Part shown: one piece after another, positions 42,314 to 54,724 of the stretch
Layout: each line of letters begins with the position of its first letter
Numbering within the stretch: the stretch's first letter is position 1
Assembly: GCA_015680685.1 (NCBI GenBank)
Contig: MNCI01001065.1
Coordinates: 1,568,868 to 1,632,867 of the forward strand
DNA length: 64,000 bases
Origin: Gnetum montanum
Lineage: Eukaryota; Streptophyta; Gnetopsida; Gnetales; Gnetaceae
Reading direction: 5' to 3'
Position numbers and translations under genes: made by a program
Notes under the pieces: generated by a model
Told to the model about the DNA's origin: nothing
Seen by the model: only the letters and a program-made list of their open reading frames with translations
Database searches by the model: none

Positions 42314-44800
42314 GGCATGTCTATTTAGCTTGTAGTCTGATTGTCCCAACTATTCTCGTTCATGTTTCAGGAGCTTGTTTGTGAGATGGATGCACCTAGT
42401 AGACGAGACATCAATACTAATGGCTATAGTCCTAAAAAAGGCTTTTTGAAAGAAATAACTATTGAGCACGTGGAAACAATTGCATCAACTTGGTGTGGTT
42501 GAGGTGGTAGAGCATCTTGATGCTCCCATAGGGTAGCATCAGGTGCATGTTTTCGTTGCCTAATCACAAATTCGATCGCTCAGTAGCACAAGGGTGGTAG
42601 ATGCAAGTTGATGCGCACATGTCAAGGAATGAAGAGGATGCAAGTTCTCTTATGTTTCATGCATGTTCAAGTGCCTCATTCTTCAGTGGATGCTCTATGA
42701 TGGCCTTGGAGTATCAAGAGAACTCATAGAGTATGTTAATCGAAAATGTGAGTGTCTCAATGCAAATGTTCATCTAGGATCCCCAAGTCATGGTCTAGTG
42801 CTAACCTTTGAGGCTGAAGCTTATAAGCCTAGTCACAGAGGATCATGATCTAGGTATTTAAGTTGCTATTTTGGGATCATCACCTTGAAAGTTACCTTTT
42901 GTGGATTCAAAGAAAAATATTGGCTATACTCTTGTAGTAACTTGTTGAGTTTGAACATCTACTCTTCCTTAGTAGTAAGTTTTCCAATAGTAGCATAGTT
43001 AGGTAGATGGTAGAGGCATTCAAATGGGTTAAATGTTGTATCTTTCAAGATGAGATTAAAATTGATTCTTTCACGATTGTCTTAGATTGGGAGGATGTTG
43101 GTGTCCCTAACTCCTCAATGGAACAAAGATATCATAAGGTGGACAAGGATCTAAACCTCGATGGCCCCATGGATCAATGTGTGCACTATTAGACATAAAT
43201 CTCTTCGAGTAAGAGCAAACTACAGCATCCAGATTTCAATGTGAAAGGGAGAGTGCTCATGCCTTGTAAATCCACTTTTGGCTCTACAACTTTATTTGTT
43301 TTTGGGATTCATGAAGGACTTTTTCGATGTGTGATTTCTGAATGGTAAATGCAGGTATCTAGAAGTATAGATCCTAGGAGGTGTGTCTATTTAATTTGTG
43401 AACTAACTATTCCCAATGTTCTTGTTCACATTTCAGGAGCCTATTTGGGAAAAGGGAGCACCTAGTGGGTGGGGTGCTAATACTGATGGCTATGATACTG
43501 AAAAAGGCTTTCTAAAAGTATGGACATGTACCTTGGAGATGGTCATTGTGCATGGTTATTAGTATAGTTTCTAGGTACATCTATTTTAGCCTAGGATACA
43601 ATGGTTTTCATGGTTCACATTCATGACTCTTGAGCTAATTCAAGAGAGAGATGCTCCCTGGTTGATAGATATGATTAATAGAGAAAGAATTGTGGAGGCA
43701 TGGACATGTTCTATGGTGTCTGTTGTGAAAATGTTTAATGAGTGTGTTGTTCCTTAGGATGAGTCAACCAAGAAATTAGATGAATAGAATGTCAAGGGTA
43801 CTTGTAGAGTACGTTAATCATAAACATGAGTGCCTTAATGCAAATTTTCACCTAGAATCCTCAAGTCATGATCTAGTGATAACCCTCAAGGCTAGAGCTA
43901 ATAAGCCTAGTCATCGAGGATCATGGTGAAGTTATTCAAGTTATCTTTTTGGGATTCAAAGACAAATATCGGCATTGCCCTTAGAGTAACTTATTGAGTT
44001 TGAATGTTTACTCTCCCTTAGTAGTAAGTTTTCCAAGGGTAGTATAGTGAGATAGATGGTAGAGGCATTCACATGGGCCAAAAATTGTATCTCTTGGGAT
44101 GAGATTAAAACCAATGCTTTCACAGTTGTCTCAAATGATGGAGGGAATTGGTGTCCCTAACTCCTCAAGGGAACAAAGATATCATAGGGTGGCTGAGGAT
44201 CTAAACCTCGATGGACCTATGAACAAACATGTATGCTATTAGATATAAATATTTTCAGTTAAGACTAAATTGTAGCATCTAGATTTTGGTGTGAAAGGGA
44301 GAATGCTCATGCCTTGTAAATCCACTATTTGGCTTTGTGACTTTATCTATTTTTGGGATTCATAGAGGACTTTACAAGTTTGTGGTTTCTATACAGTGAA
44401 TGCAAGTCTCTAGATGCCTAGATTCTATGAGGCATGTCTATTTAGCTTGTGGTTTTACTGTCCCCAGTGTTTTCATTCACGGTTCAGGAGCTTGTTTGCA
44501 TGATGAATGCACCTAGTGAAGGAGGCATCAAAATTGATGGCTATGGTACTAAAAAATATTTTTTGAAAGTGTGGAAGTATTCCTTGGGATTTATCATTGT
44601 GTGTGGTTTTTGGTATAGTTTCTAAATATGTCTATTTTAGCCTATGGTGCGATGGTTCTCATGGTTCATGTTCATGACTCCTAAGCTAATTTGAGAGATT
44701 GATGCCTCCTGGTTGACAGATACGATTGATAGAAAAAGGCTCATGGAGGAATGGATGTGTTTCTATGATGTTCATCATGAAAATGTCTAGTAAGTGTGTT
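42314..44800 (+). repeat. Tandem array of about 1.06-kb units (2.35 copies)
   Basis: Units begin GGCATGTCTATTTAGCTTG at 42314, 43380 (variant) and 44431 (partial): lengths 1066, 1051 and about 370 bp. Each shares CAGGAGC...GATG...GCACCTAGT, GATGGCTATG.TACT, and (units 1 and 2) CAAGTCATG.TCTAGTG plus AAGCCTAGTCA. A TTTCAG/GAGC junction near each start looks like a splice acceptor, but no protein family was recognised. The array abuts the truncated left end of element copy 3. Confidence 0.75.
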
Positions 44801-44949
44801 GTTCTTATCTAACATTCATGTAATCCATTTCCTCTCACCACATTGTCTTATGCCATGGTAAATTAATAGATTTATTTTATATTTTCCATAATCCTAAGAC
44901 AATTCCTCATGTGGAAATGAAATTTAACTTAAAATAGCCATTTATCATT

Positions 44950-45030
44950 TTAGATGCCTATGGACTCCTTATGATGAGGTTATGCAAGGGCATAATAGAG
45001 AGAAGCCTACTTTGGGGAGGACCCACTTGC
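44950..45030 (+). repeat. Conserved leader block of the ORF2 element, copy 3
   Basis: AAGGGCATAATAGAG and CCTACTTTGGGGAGGACCCA match copies 1 and 2. It lies about 300 bp before the internal promoter-like module, as in the other copies. Confidence 0.7.
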
Positions 45031-45315
45031 ATATCTTTTGGTTTACTTTAAGTTCAATAGCCTAACAATAGGTCCCATGATAATCTTGACCATCTCGATA
45101 GCTTGAAATATCTAGTTTTTACTCGACTTTAGCATAAGAAACATCCTTCAATAACTTATCCCATATGCTTAAATTGCTTCAATATCCTAAACCATACCCT
45201 CCATTGTGTTGTTACTATGATTTTTAGTTTTTTGACTTCCATTTGACACTTATTTCAACCCCAAACTCATCCAAAATTCCTTGATATCTTAAGTGAAAAA
45301 TATAGCTATGAATAA

Positions 45316-45408
45316 TTGTGTCGATGCATCCCCATTGATGTAGAGAGATGAGTCGACGTAGCCCCGTTGATGCATCTTCATCAATGTGGCATAAAAATCC
45401 TATAAATA
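45316..45408 (+). promoter_or_regulatory. Internal inverted-repeat module plus TATA box, copy 3
   Basis: Repeated self-complementary GATGCATC cores (TCGATGCATCCCCATTGATG, GTTGATGCATCTTCATCAA) replace the GATATC palindromes of the other copies. TATAAATA follows at 45401-45408, 459 bp before the ORF2 ATG. The architecture is kept while the sequence differs. Confidence 0.5.
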
Positions 45409-45866
45409 CACATGACACTTAGCTCTTTCATCCTTTCTAACAAATCCAAGAGGAGTTTTTATCATTTTTATAGCTCAAAGTCTTCCAAGAGCCATAAGTT
45501 CTTACCCATTTAACTGATTCCACTTGTTCCTTGATTCTTGAGCTACTAGAGGTACACTTTACATCATGGAAGCATCAAACCCTAGGATTTCATTGAAAAG
45601 TTTTTGGAAATTTTTCTAACTCCCCATGAATAAGATATTAAAATAATATTAAATTAATGATCATAAGAGTTAATATCAACAATCAACCTTTGTTAAAACA
45701 TAAATAAAATAATATAATAATCCTAAAATCACTAAATAAGGACTTAACTATAAAATCCTAACATTTGATCAATAAACATAACTTGATCAAACAAAGAAAG
45801 ATATAAAAATAAAACAAAGATTATGCATAAGTAACTAATCCTAGGTTATGTTTGTGATCGCAAATG

Positions 45867-47320
45867 ATGCCTAAGAGAGGATCGCAGGTAGAAACCTAGG
45901 AAAAAGTGATCACATAGTAAAGGGATCAACAACAAAAATTTCAATAATAGCCCCAAGAGCAAACAGGCAAGGCTACCCATGCTACTAAGCCCTTATGTGC
46001 AAAGCCCAAGGTGGAATCTGTCTATCACATTCCTATAGCTTAAATAGGATAATCAAGGAGGGATGAAGTCCCAAGACTAAGATCTAATCTAAAGGTCACA
46101 CTCATAGAAGCTTGCCTAGAGAAGGTCCATACTAAGGAAATCTAGAGCTCCATCTACTAAGAGTTTAATTTTAAACTAATCTTGAAGCTTGTATTAGAAG
46201 AGGTCAAAACACAAATTTTAAGGGGTGGGTCTTCACTATGATCCATTCTCTTCAATAATGAGAAATGGTACATGAAAGAAACTTACCTATTCTAGAACAA
46301 CTAACAAGGAGATGCCACTATTAAAATCAAGGATAACACCATCTTCTACTAGATTGTGGCAATTATAGAGGCCCTTAGATTACCAAACACTAGGAAAAAG
46401 CTAGTAGAAATATCTACTTAAGTAGACCTAGAGGTTAAGAAAAAGTGGATTCAGTGGTGCTATGAAGTGGATCATAAGGAGTATGGTGCCTTCACTAAGG
46501 CAAAGTGAGCATACTTCAAGATTATGACCTATCATCTCAATCCAATAATGAGGCCAAAAAAGATCATATCCTTCTCCACCATGACATTTGTAGCTTTAAG
46601 CAAGAAATGTCTAGTCAACCTACCACAACTCATCTTCCTTGAAATCACAAAGCATTTCAAGGAGAAATAGAACTATAGAAAGACACTTCCCTTTCCATGT
46701 TTTATCAGAAAACTTTGTAAAAAGGGAAGGATAGTCCACTATTCAAATGATGTGGTCTCCAGAGCTCCTACTACATCTTGGTAGGAAATAATAAAAGATA
46801 AAGCTTCTACTAAGCTTCAACAAGAGGAGTAATCACCACCACCTAAAGCACCAGAGACAACACTTGAAATGTTAATAGCTACAAAGCATGTAAGAAAGCT
46901 CAAAGAGTAGTAGCTATAATAACAGCAAGCCTCTAGTGGTGGTAAAGAATCTTGATATACCATTCAACCATGAGCCATCTAAATGAGATCATAATGATCA
47001 TCAGGTGATTGGATAATGAGATGATACCATTATTCTTGTCATAAAGAAACCAAATAGCTATTCACTCTAATCCTAGTGCCAGAGAAGTCACTATGTCCAT
47101 ACTAGGATAAGAATTCCCTAAAATTCCTGAGAATGAAGTAGCCTTCTTTGTAATGCAAGAAGAAGGTGAGGGATCAACTATCCTAGTTATGTCACATAAG
47201 GAATATGAGATAACAATAGAGGTGGTGGTAGACCATGTTTAAGAAGCTATAAGTGCTCATGCTACATCTATTTCTAATGTTGTTTCCATGGTAGATGTCC
47301 AAGCATTAGTAAGAGTAGGG
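45867..47320 (+). pseudogene. ORF2 copy 3, N-terminal part
   Basis: ATG 45867 (MPKRGSQ) aligns with the starts of copies 1 and 2. A decayed core (YFKIMTYHLNPIMRPKKII, LPQLIFLEITKHF, LPFPCFIRKLCKKG) and the second block (FFVMQEEGEGSTILVMSHKE, TIEVVVDHV) are recognisable. Interrupted at 47320 by the Copia insertion. The frame carries stops throughout. It shows that ORF2 predates the copies in this window by a long time. Confidence 0.65.
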
Positions 47321-48381
47321 TGTTGATCATTGAACTTAGAAGGGGGGATGAATAAGTTCCCCAAATCAAACCTCTATGAAACATGACACACACAAAAATT
47401 TATGTGGTTCTCCAACTTGGGTACTGTACACTCGAAGGGTAGATCGCAAGCACATATCTAGACTTTGTTACTCTCAAAATGTAGTTGAAGGGTCCACACC
47501 TTGTACAGTTTTCAAGCCTCACTCCAAAGTGTTATACCATAGCAGCAATCACTCAACCCTACAAGGTCCCATCAGGCTTGAAAATGTGGTTTCAAGGATT
47601 TCAAAACCTTTATAATCTTGAGCTCCACATCGAAGTGTTGTACTATAGCACCAACAACTCAATCTCGTAGGATCCCAACAAGCTCAAGCACATCAACCCT
47701 GTAGGACAACAAGAACAAGAATTACAAGGGAGAATTGCAACTTAGTTTTCTGATCCTTGTATAGTTATGTGTCACACACTTTACAATGCCAAAATGATAA
47801 TACAATGAGGAGCAATACAGAATTCAATTATTACAAATGATTGTACAATGAATACAATAATGCTTGCTCATTTCCCAATGCATATTAAGTCTTCATATAG
47901 CTACCATGTTTCTAAATCCTTCTTAAAACTTTTGCAAAAGCTAGCTAATGGTCAATAATAATCATGGGAGAGGTATTTCTTATGCCTAAGACATCTCTTT
48001 GAATTTTCCTTTAATACTAGGAAGATGTCTTTATTTCTTGAAAGATGTCTTTTTGAAGTATCCATATTGAAAAACATCTTTGTCTTTTGGAAGACATCTT
48101 TCTGTACTTGGTCTACATTCTATAAAGATGTATTTGCCTCATGAAATATGTCTTGTTGTTTTTGAAGAAGTCTTTGTCTGAGTTCACTCAAATTCTATCA
48201 AGACATCTTCTACTTTATAGAGATGTCTTTCTTCATCTTCCTTTTTCTTTTGAATCCTTTGTTCCTTGTCCATAGCCTTGGTCATCCAAGATCTTGTCCT
48301 ATAAGCATAACAACTACACATACACATACAAACAAACTTGTCTTTCATTGTTCTTAACATACCAAAACAAAAAGGTCCACA
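47321..48381 (-). mobile_element. 3' LTR of the Copia element
   Basis: Matches 52329-53401 along its length. Rich in spaced AGATGTCTT motifs at 48009-48250. The minus-strand polypurine tract AAAAAGGGGGAGAT (48382-48395) directly precedes it. Confidence 0.9.
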
Positions 48382-48395
48382 ATCTCCCCCTTTTT
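48382..48395 (-). other. Polypurine tract of the Copia element
   Basis: The minus strand reads AAAAAGGGGGAGAT directly before the LTR start TGTGGACC. Confidence 0.8.
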
Positions 48396-48647
48396 GGTAA
48401 TGTCAAAAACTTAAGAAAATGGGTTAGTCTTGTCCCAATAATAATAACATAATCATAACACATTTTACCTACTTTTCCTCCTTTTTGGACATAACCAAAA
48501 AGGTGAGGCAAACTCCTCTTAAATAGATCCATAGAGAAAAGAAAATGTTTTTGGTATTCTGGTTTTTTTTATTTGGAATACAAAGAATATAAATTATCAC
48601 ATGATATGACAAGGTCCTATCCTCATATCCTTGCATAGAGATGCGAA

Positions 48648-50200
48648 TCAATGTTCATCTAAGGATTTTGTGAAGGCATCAGCTAGTTGACTTTTGGTTC
48701 CAATAAATTCTAGTCTGACATGACCATGTTGTGTATGCTCTTGTATGAAATGATGATGAATATTAATATGTTTGGTATGAGAATGTTGGATTAGATTCTT
48801 CGTCATGTTGATGGCACTTATGTTATCACAATTGATAGGAGTTGAGTCTATGTTTACTGCCAGATCTTTAAAAGTCTCTCTCATCCAAATTAATTGAGCA
48901 CAAGAACTACCAGCAGAGATGTATTCAACTTCTACTATTGAAAGAGCTGTAGAGGTTTGCTTCTTGGTTGGCCAAGAAATGAGACTTCTTCCTCGAAAGA
49001 AATAATTACCACTCATGCTATGATAATCATTAGAACATCCTACCTAATCTACATTATAATAATTGACAAGATCAAAGGGTGGAATCCTTTAGATACCAAA
49101 GGCCCTATTTAGTAGTACCTTTTAAGTAATGAAAAATTCATTTAATAACTTGGTAGTGAAAATATTTTGGAGCTAACTTATATTTGGCACACAATCCTAC
49201 ACTTAAAGCTATATCTAGTTGACTTGTAGTTAGATAAATAAGACTACCAATCATACCTCTATAATGCTTGGGATTAACTGGATTATCTTGGTCATCTTTA
49301 ACAAGTTTAGAATTTGTAGCCATTGGAGTACCTTTAACTTTAACATCAGCCAACATGTATTTTAGCAAAAGATCTTTTACATGCTTGGTTTTACATAAGA
49401 AGGTTCCATTAGTTGTTTGATAGATTTGAAACCCAAGAAAGTTCTCGAGTTCTCCCATTATATTGATTTCAAATTCAGAATGCATGAGATTAGAAAAATT
49501 CTTGCAAAGGATTTCATTGGTGGCATCAAAACTAATATCATCAACATAGATTTGAACAATTAGAAGATCTTTTTATTCTCTCTTAATAAACAATGTAACA
49601 TTAGCCTTACCTCTTTCAAATTCATTAGATATGAGATGTTGGGAAAACCTTTCATAACAAGCTTTTAGAGCTTGTTTAAGATCATAGAGAACCTTCTTGA
49701 GCTTGTAGACATGATCAATCTTGATGGAATCAACAACCCTTTAGGTTGTTCAGTAGAAATTTTTTATTGTATGGTTTGATTCAGGAATGTACTTTTGACA
49801 TTCATTTGATAAAGCTTGATGTTTTTGGTACTTGCATAAGAAATAAGAATAATAGATTCCAAGCTAGCAACAAGAGCAAAAGTTTCATGAAAGTCTATTC
49901 CTTATTGTTGGTTGTATCCTTTGGCAACCAATCTAGCCTTGTTCTTTATGATGTTTTCATTTTCATCAATCTAGTTTCTAAAGATTCATTTAGTCTCAAT
50001 ACTAGGTTTATCAATAAGTCTAGGTGGTAGTTACCATACATCATTTCTAGAAAATTAACTAAGTTCATCTTGCATAGCTGAATTCCACCCTTCATCTCTT
50101 TTAAACTCCTTAAAATTTTTAGGTTCAAGTTGAGAAAGATATGCGAAGAAAGCATAGATCTCTTTAATTTGGCATCTAGTATGAACACCATCTTGAACTT
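48648..50200 (-). pseudogene. Copia reverse transcriptase and RNase H
   Basis: RT: HVYKLKKVLYDLKQALKACY (about 49650-49720), YVDD catalytic motif intact at 49537-49548 (IVQIYVDDISFDAT), then MGELENFLGFQIYQTTNGTF, CKTKHVKDLLLKY, YRGMIGSLIYLTTSQLDIAL. RNase H (48648-49016): SLISWPTKKQTSTALSIVEV, EYISAGSSCAQLIWMRETFK, DNISAINMTKN, HINIHHHFIQEH and a terminal QLADAFTKSLDEH, as in Copia elements. Frames break between 49017 and 49137 and elsewhere. Confidence 0.85.
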
Positions 50201-51600
50201 ATACAATTACATCATTAATAGAGTGATTTTTGCTAACTTTGGAAATTTTTGGTAGAGTGGAAGATATTTCTTGATCATCATCATTTTCTTCCTCTTCATG
50301 TTCACTACTAGATTTTGAGTTCTTATCATCTTGTGCTAAAGTCACGTTGGAAAATTTTTGAATAGGAATAGTTTCATCATTAGGTTAAGGACAAGTAATG
50401 TCATAGTAATATATTTTAACATTTATGGTTTTCTCTACTGTATTTGTTCTTTTGTTAAAAAATTTGTATGCCACACTTACTAGAGAATAACTTAAGAAAA
50501 TTCCTTCATTAAATTTTCCATCAAAAGTTCTCAAGATATCTTTATCATTTAGGATATAGAATTTTGAACCAAAAACATGAAAGTAAACTTTTGAGGGCTT
50601 TCTACTAGTACATAATTCATAAGGAATTTTGGAAGTGAATCTTCTTAGTAGAACTCTATTAGACATGTAATAGGTAATGTTAATAGCTTTAGCCCAAAAG
50701 TGGTGAAGAAGATCTTGCTTATTTAATATCGTTCTCCCCATCTCATTCAAGATTCTATTCTTTCATTCAGTTACACCATTTTTTTGAGGAGTTCTTGTAG
50801 CAAAGAATTGATGTAGAATATCATTCATTTGAAAAAACTATTAAAATTTTGCATTTTTAAACTCACATCCATTGTTACTTTTGATAACCTTAATATCATA
50901 TCCTTTTTTTTATCTAATTGCTAATTCTCAAAAAATGATCAAACACTTCATCTTTGTAATATAAAAAGGCAACCCAAGTAAAGTGAGAATAATCATCAAC
51001 AATAGTTAGAAAATGTCATTTCTTTCTTGGGCTAAGAGTTTGAATTCGACCAACTACATTAATATGAAGTAAGTCTAAGGGACAAGTAGTAGAAATAAAT
51101 TTTTTCTTACCAAATCTTACCCTTGTTTATTTTCCCCTTTGATAGGCTTCACATGTATTTAGGTTGAAATCTTTAATCTTAGGGAGACCACACACCATTT
51201 CTTTTGTCACCAAGGTCTAGAAAATTTCCTTATTGATGTGGCCCAATTTGCTATGCCAAAGACATGTATCATCTACATAACTTACTAAACAGTTGGACTC
51301 AAGATTAGGAGAGTTTCCAAATATAGTAGTGTATACATTTCCTTTTCTAGATACTTCAATCATAATATTTCTAGTAGATAAATCTTGTATTCTACAACTT
51401 TCTTCTAAAAAGGTAACATTATAATTGGAGTCACATAGTTGGCTCACACTAAGTAAATTTTGTTTTAACCCATCAATAAAAAACACTTTGTTCATAGTGG
51501 GTAATCCCTTACCCTTTCCCCCTATGGTACCAATACTTGTTATGGGTGCTTCCATGTCATCTCCAAATGTGACTGTACCAAAATTTTGTTCAATGAAGTA
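50201..51600 (-). pseudogene. Copia integrase with GAG-pre-integrase zinc region
   Basis: CLWHSKLGHINKEIF near 51217 is the start of the H-H-C-C zinc region. The core keeps LTIVDDYSHFTWVAFLYYKD (about 50950-51010, first catalytic Asp region) and TPQKNGVTE before a stop (about 50770-50800, catalytic Glu kept, the following Arg codon now TGA). EMGRTILNKQDLLHHFWAKA and FHVFGSKFYILNDKD, GKFNEGIFLSYS are typical of plant Copia C-terminal integrase. Multiple stops. Confidence 0.85.
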
Positions 51601-51980
51601 GGATTTGTCACTTGTCTTTTGCCTTGAACACCCAATGTCAGTATACCATGTGCTAGAATTATCATTGGAGAAGGTAATTTATGCCATCAAATTCTTTTCA
51701 ACCTTTCCTTCTTTCTCTATCCAACCCTGCATGGTTTTCTTTCTAGGCTAGTTTTGCAAAAACCAAGAGTGGAAATGCATTCTAAGATAATAATAAGCTT
51801 GAACATGACCATATTTACCACAAAAGAAAAATTTCATGTTATTTAATCTAGATGATTTTCCAAACTTGGATAAATGTTGTTTTTGATTCTTAGGTTTCTC
51901 CAACGAGCTCTTGTTCAACTGCTCAAACATTCTTGTCAATTTTTGAATCTCAGCCCTAAGGTTTGAGTTTTTCCTCTTAA
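51601..51980 (-). pseudogene. Copia protease and Gag zinc-knuckle remnant
   Basis: Protease: TWYTDIGCSRQKTSDKSYF (about 51600-51660); the active-site DSG is now DIG. Upstream, FFFCGKYGHVQAYYYLR (51748-51939) is a CCHC knuckle whose first and last Cys are replaced by Phe and Tyr. The rest of Gag is not present. Confidence 0.75.
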
Positions 51981-52310
51981 GTTAAGAGCATTCATCATTA
52001 AGAATTTTTATTTTTATTTCATAGGAATGTAAAGAATCTTTTATTTCAATGCAAAAATTTTAAAAATAAAGAATGCTATAACAAGTTGTTTCATACCTAT
52101 CTTCAAAGGAAGCATTATTTTGATAATTACAAGAATTGTTAACTTTACAAGTAGAATCCTCTTTCTTTATAAATGTAAGCAAGGAAATAATATACTTACC
52201 TTGATAAAAGAGGTGAAAAATGAATTGAATGCACTGGCTGATAATGTTCATTAGATTTTGTCTAATGCGAAGTGTTCCTTCCATGTTCACTATTGGAAAG
52301 AGCAAGAGTA

Positions 52311-52328
52311 CCAAGCTTCCATACCACT
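52311..52328 (-). other. Primer-binding site of the Copia element
   Basis: Directly after the 5' LTR end on the minus strand: AG then TGGTATGGAAGCTTGG, similar to the TGGTATCAGAGC site complementary to initiator Met-tRNA used by most plant Copia elements, with a few changes. Confidence 0.65.
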
Positions 52329-53401
52329 TGTTGATCATTGAACATAGAAGGGGGGGATGAATCAGTTTCCCAAATTGAACCTTTATGAAACACAATGCAC
52401 ACAAAAATTTATGTGGTTCCCCAACTTGGGTACTCCACACTTGGAGGATAGATCGTAAGCACAACTTTGGACATTATTGCTCTCAAAATGTTGTTGAAGG
52501 ATCCACATCTTATATAGTCTTCAAGATCTACTCCAGAGTGTTGTATCTTAGTAGCAATCACTCAACCCTCCAAGGTCTTGTTAGGCTTTGAAATATGGTT
52601 TCAAGGCTTCCACAACCCTTACACTCTTAAGCTCTGGACTAGAGTGTTGTACCACAACACCAAAAACTCAATCTTGCAAGATCCTAACAAGCTCAAGTAC
52701 ATCAAATTCACAGGGCAACCAGAACAAGGATTACAAGGGAGAATTACAACTTAGTTTTTTGATCCCTGTACAGTTAGGTATAGCACACTTTACAATGCCA
52801 AAGTGATAATATAATGAGGAGAAACATAGAATTTAATGATTATAAATGATTATACAATGAATACAATAATGCTTGCCCATTTCCCAATGCACATCAAGTC
52901 TTCTTATAATTTCCATGTTTCTAAATCCTTCTCGGAACTTGTGCAATGGATAGCTAACAATCAATAATAGTCATGGGAGATGTCTTTCTTGTGCCTAAGA
53001 TGTCTATGTAAATTTGGCTTCAATACTAGGAAGGTGTCTTTGTTTCTTGAAAGATTTCTTTTGGAAGTCTTCATCATGGAATATGTCTTTCTGTACTTGG
53101 TTTGCATTTTGTAAAGATGTCTTTACCTCATGAAAGACATCTTTATCTAAGAAACACATCTTGCTATTTCTAAAGATATATTTGTCTAAGTTCACTCCAA
53201 TTCTACCAAAACATCTTCTACTTCCCAAAGATGTCTTTCTTCATCTTCCTTTATCTTTTGAATCCTTCATTCCTTGTCCATAGCCTTGGTCATCCAAACT
53301 CTTGTCCTACAAGCACAACAACTACACACATACACACATACAAAAAAACTTATCTTCCTTTTTTCTTAATGTTTTAACATACCAAAATTAAAAGGTCCAC
53401 A
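52329..53401 (-). mobile_element. 5' LTR of the Copia element
   Basis: 1073 bp, matching 47321-48381 throughout with scattered differences. The small frames on either strand here are LTR sequence. Confidence 0.9.
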
Positions 53402-53406
53402 TAGGA

Positions 53407-54724
53407 ACCAAAAGGATGAGTGCTACCCAGCATGAAGAAGTATTGAAATGACTAGTGGAAGCTAGGTAACTAATTTTGGAGATCTTTTATCTCCTAGAAG
53501 ACATATCAACCACCCAGTTACAACTATTGAAGATAAGTGACAAGATCTTGATTACAAACACATAACTCAAGGAGGCTACTATTAGAAATGAATGGTTGGC
53601 CCACAAGGTTACATAACTTCAAGCCCACTTGTCAAACCTTACCATCTTCAGGCCATAACTAATAAAAAATAAAGCTTTCTAATAGCTTTAGAAAAAATAT
53701 CAAGAGATCATGAATGCTAAATAAATGATTATCTTTGATGCATCATTGTTAAAATCAATGGCAAATTCCACTGACCATGACCTCTCTCAAGTTTGCAAAG
53801 AAAATCTGGCACTAACCCATAATAATCATCACCTATAGAATATTGAGTAACAAAAAGATCAAATAATGGAGTACATTCGACAACAGTAGGAATAACTTAC
53901 CAAGTTGAACTTGGATCTAAGGAGGTTGGTTGTAGAAAATAGGAATCTCTCAATGGAGAAGGTTTGAGCCCTTCACTAGAGGATTGCAATTGAGGTCACC
54001 ACCCAAAATAATGAATTCCTAAACTATGAATGAGTCAAAAACCACTATAGGGACCATGTTGAAATGCTTGAGGAACTCAACAAAAAGGAAATCAAGTTAG
54101 CTAAGGTAAAGGTAAACGAGACCCTCTAACAACTCCAAGAAATAGGCATTCTATGGCAGCCCATTTTGAGCTACTCAACACATATAACTAAGTGAAGATA
54201 GGCTTGAAGGAGTTACAAATCGAGAAAATGATCAAATACATGGAGTTTTCTAACCTCTAATATGTAAACTTGATAATGCTAATAGCAAGGGGGGTCCAAA
54301 ATAGAATTAGAGAAGTGGAAATTCTTACCTCCTCTATGAGGCAAAGTTCAAGCTTCACAAAGAGACTAAACAGAAGTTGGAAGTGACTAACATGGAGCTT
54401 GAAGTTTGAAGGAGAAAATTCATGGATCAATGATCCATTGTTGAGAATGAAGCCAAGAGGTCAAGTGACTACTAGGAGCTACAAAACCTTGTCCATACAT
54501 TTGACAATAAACGTAACCAGTTCGTCTCATGGTTTTTCAATATGAAGAAGATATTTCCTACACTAGCATGCCTATGAGATATTCTTGCAATAGCACATAT
54601 GGATGCCTTTCAATTTTTGGCACAAGAAAAAGAAGAAAAGATGAAAGAACTTCTAAATTCCTTTTCAATAGCAACAATAGCAATAGAAAGATAGCCCAAG
54701 CCTCCAGTAGAGCCGAGACATGAT
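53407..54724 (+). pseudogene. ORF2 copy 3, coiled-coil part
   Basis: Resumes ORF2 after the Copia insertion. TKRMSATQHEEVLK aligns with the stretch near EHEDVLD in copies 1 and 2, followed by a decayed coiled coil (LRRLVVENRNLSMEKV matches NLRLTSVEKQ / TLSMEEV blocks) and a C-terminal stretch near 54540-54724. Stops throughout. Confidence 0.65.

Larger units (their letters stand above)
47321..53401 (-). mobile_element. Ty1/Copia retrotransposon (SIRE/Maximus-like), nested in ORF2 copy 3
   Basis: 6,081 bp with LTRs of 1061 and 1073 bp, TG...CA ends on the minus strand (TGTGGACC to ATCAACA) and target duplications TAGGG (47316-47320) and TAGGA (53402-53406). Domain order on the minus strand is partial Gag, protease, integrase, reverse transcriptase, RNase H, which is Copia order. 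Most of gag is missing: only about 390 bp separate the zinc-knuckle region from the 5' LTR. Stops, shifts and a lost protease Ser show it is dead. Confidence 0.9.

Noticed and set aside
52060-52464. 134-codon minus-strand frame
   Set aside because: It starts inside the Copia 5' LTR and crosses the primer-binding site; its peptide has no Gag similarity I can see.
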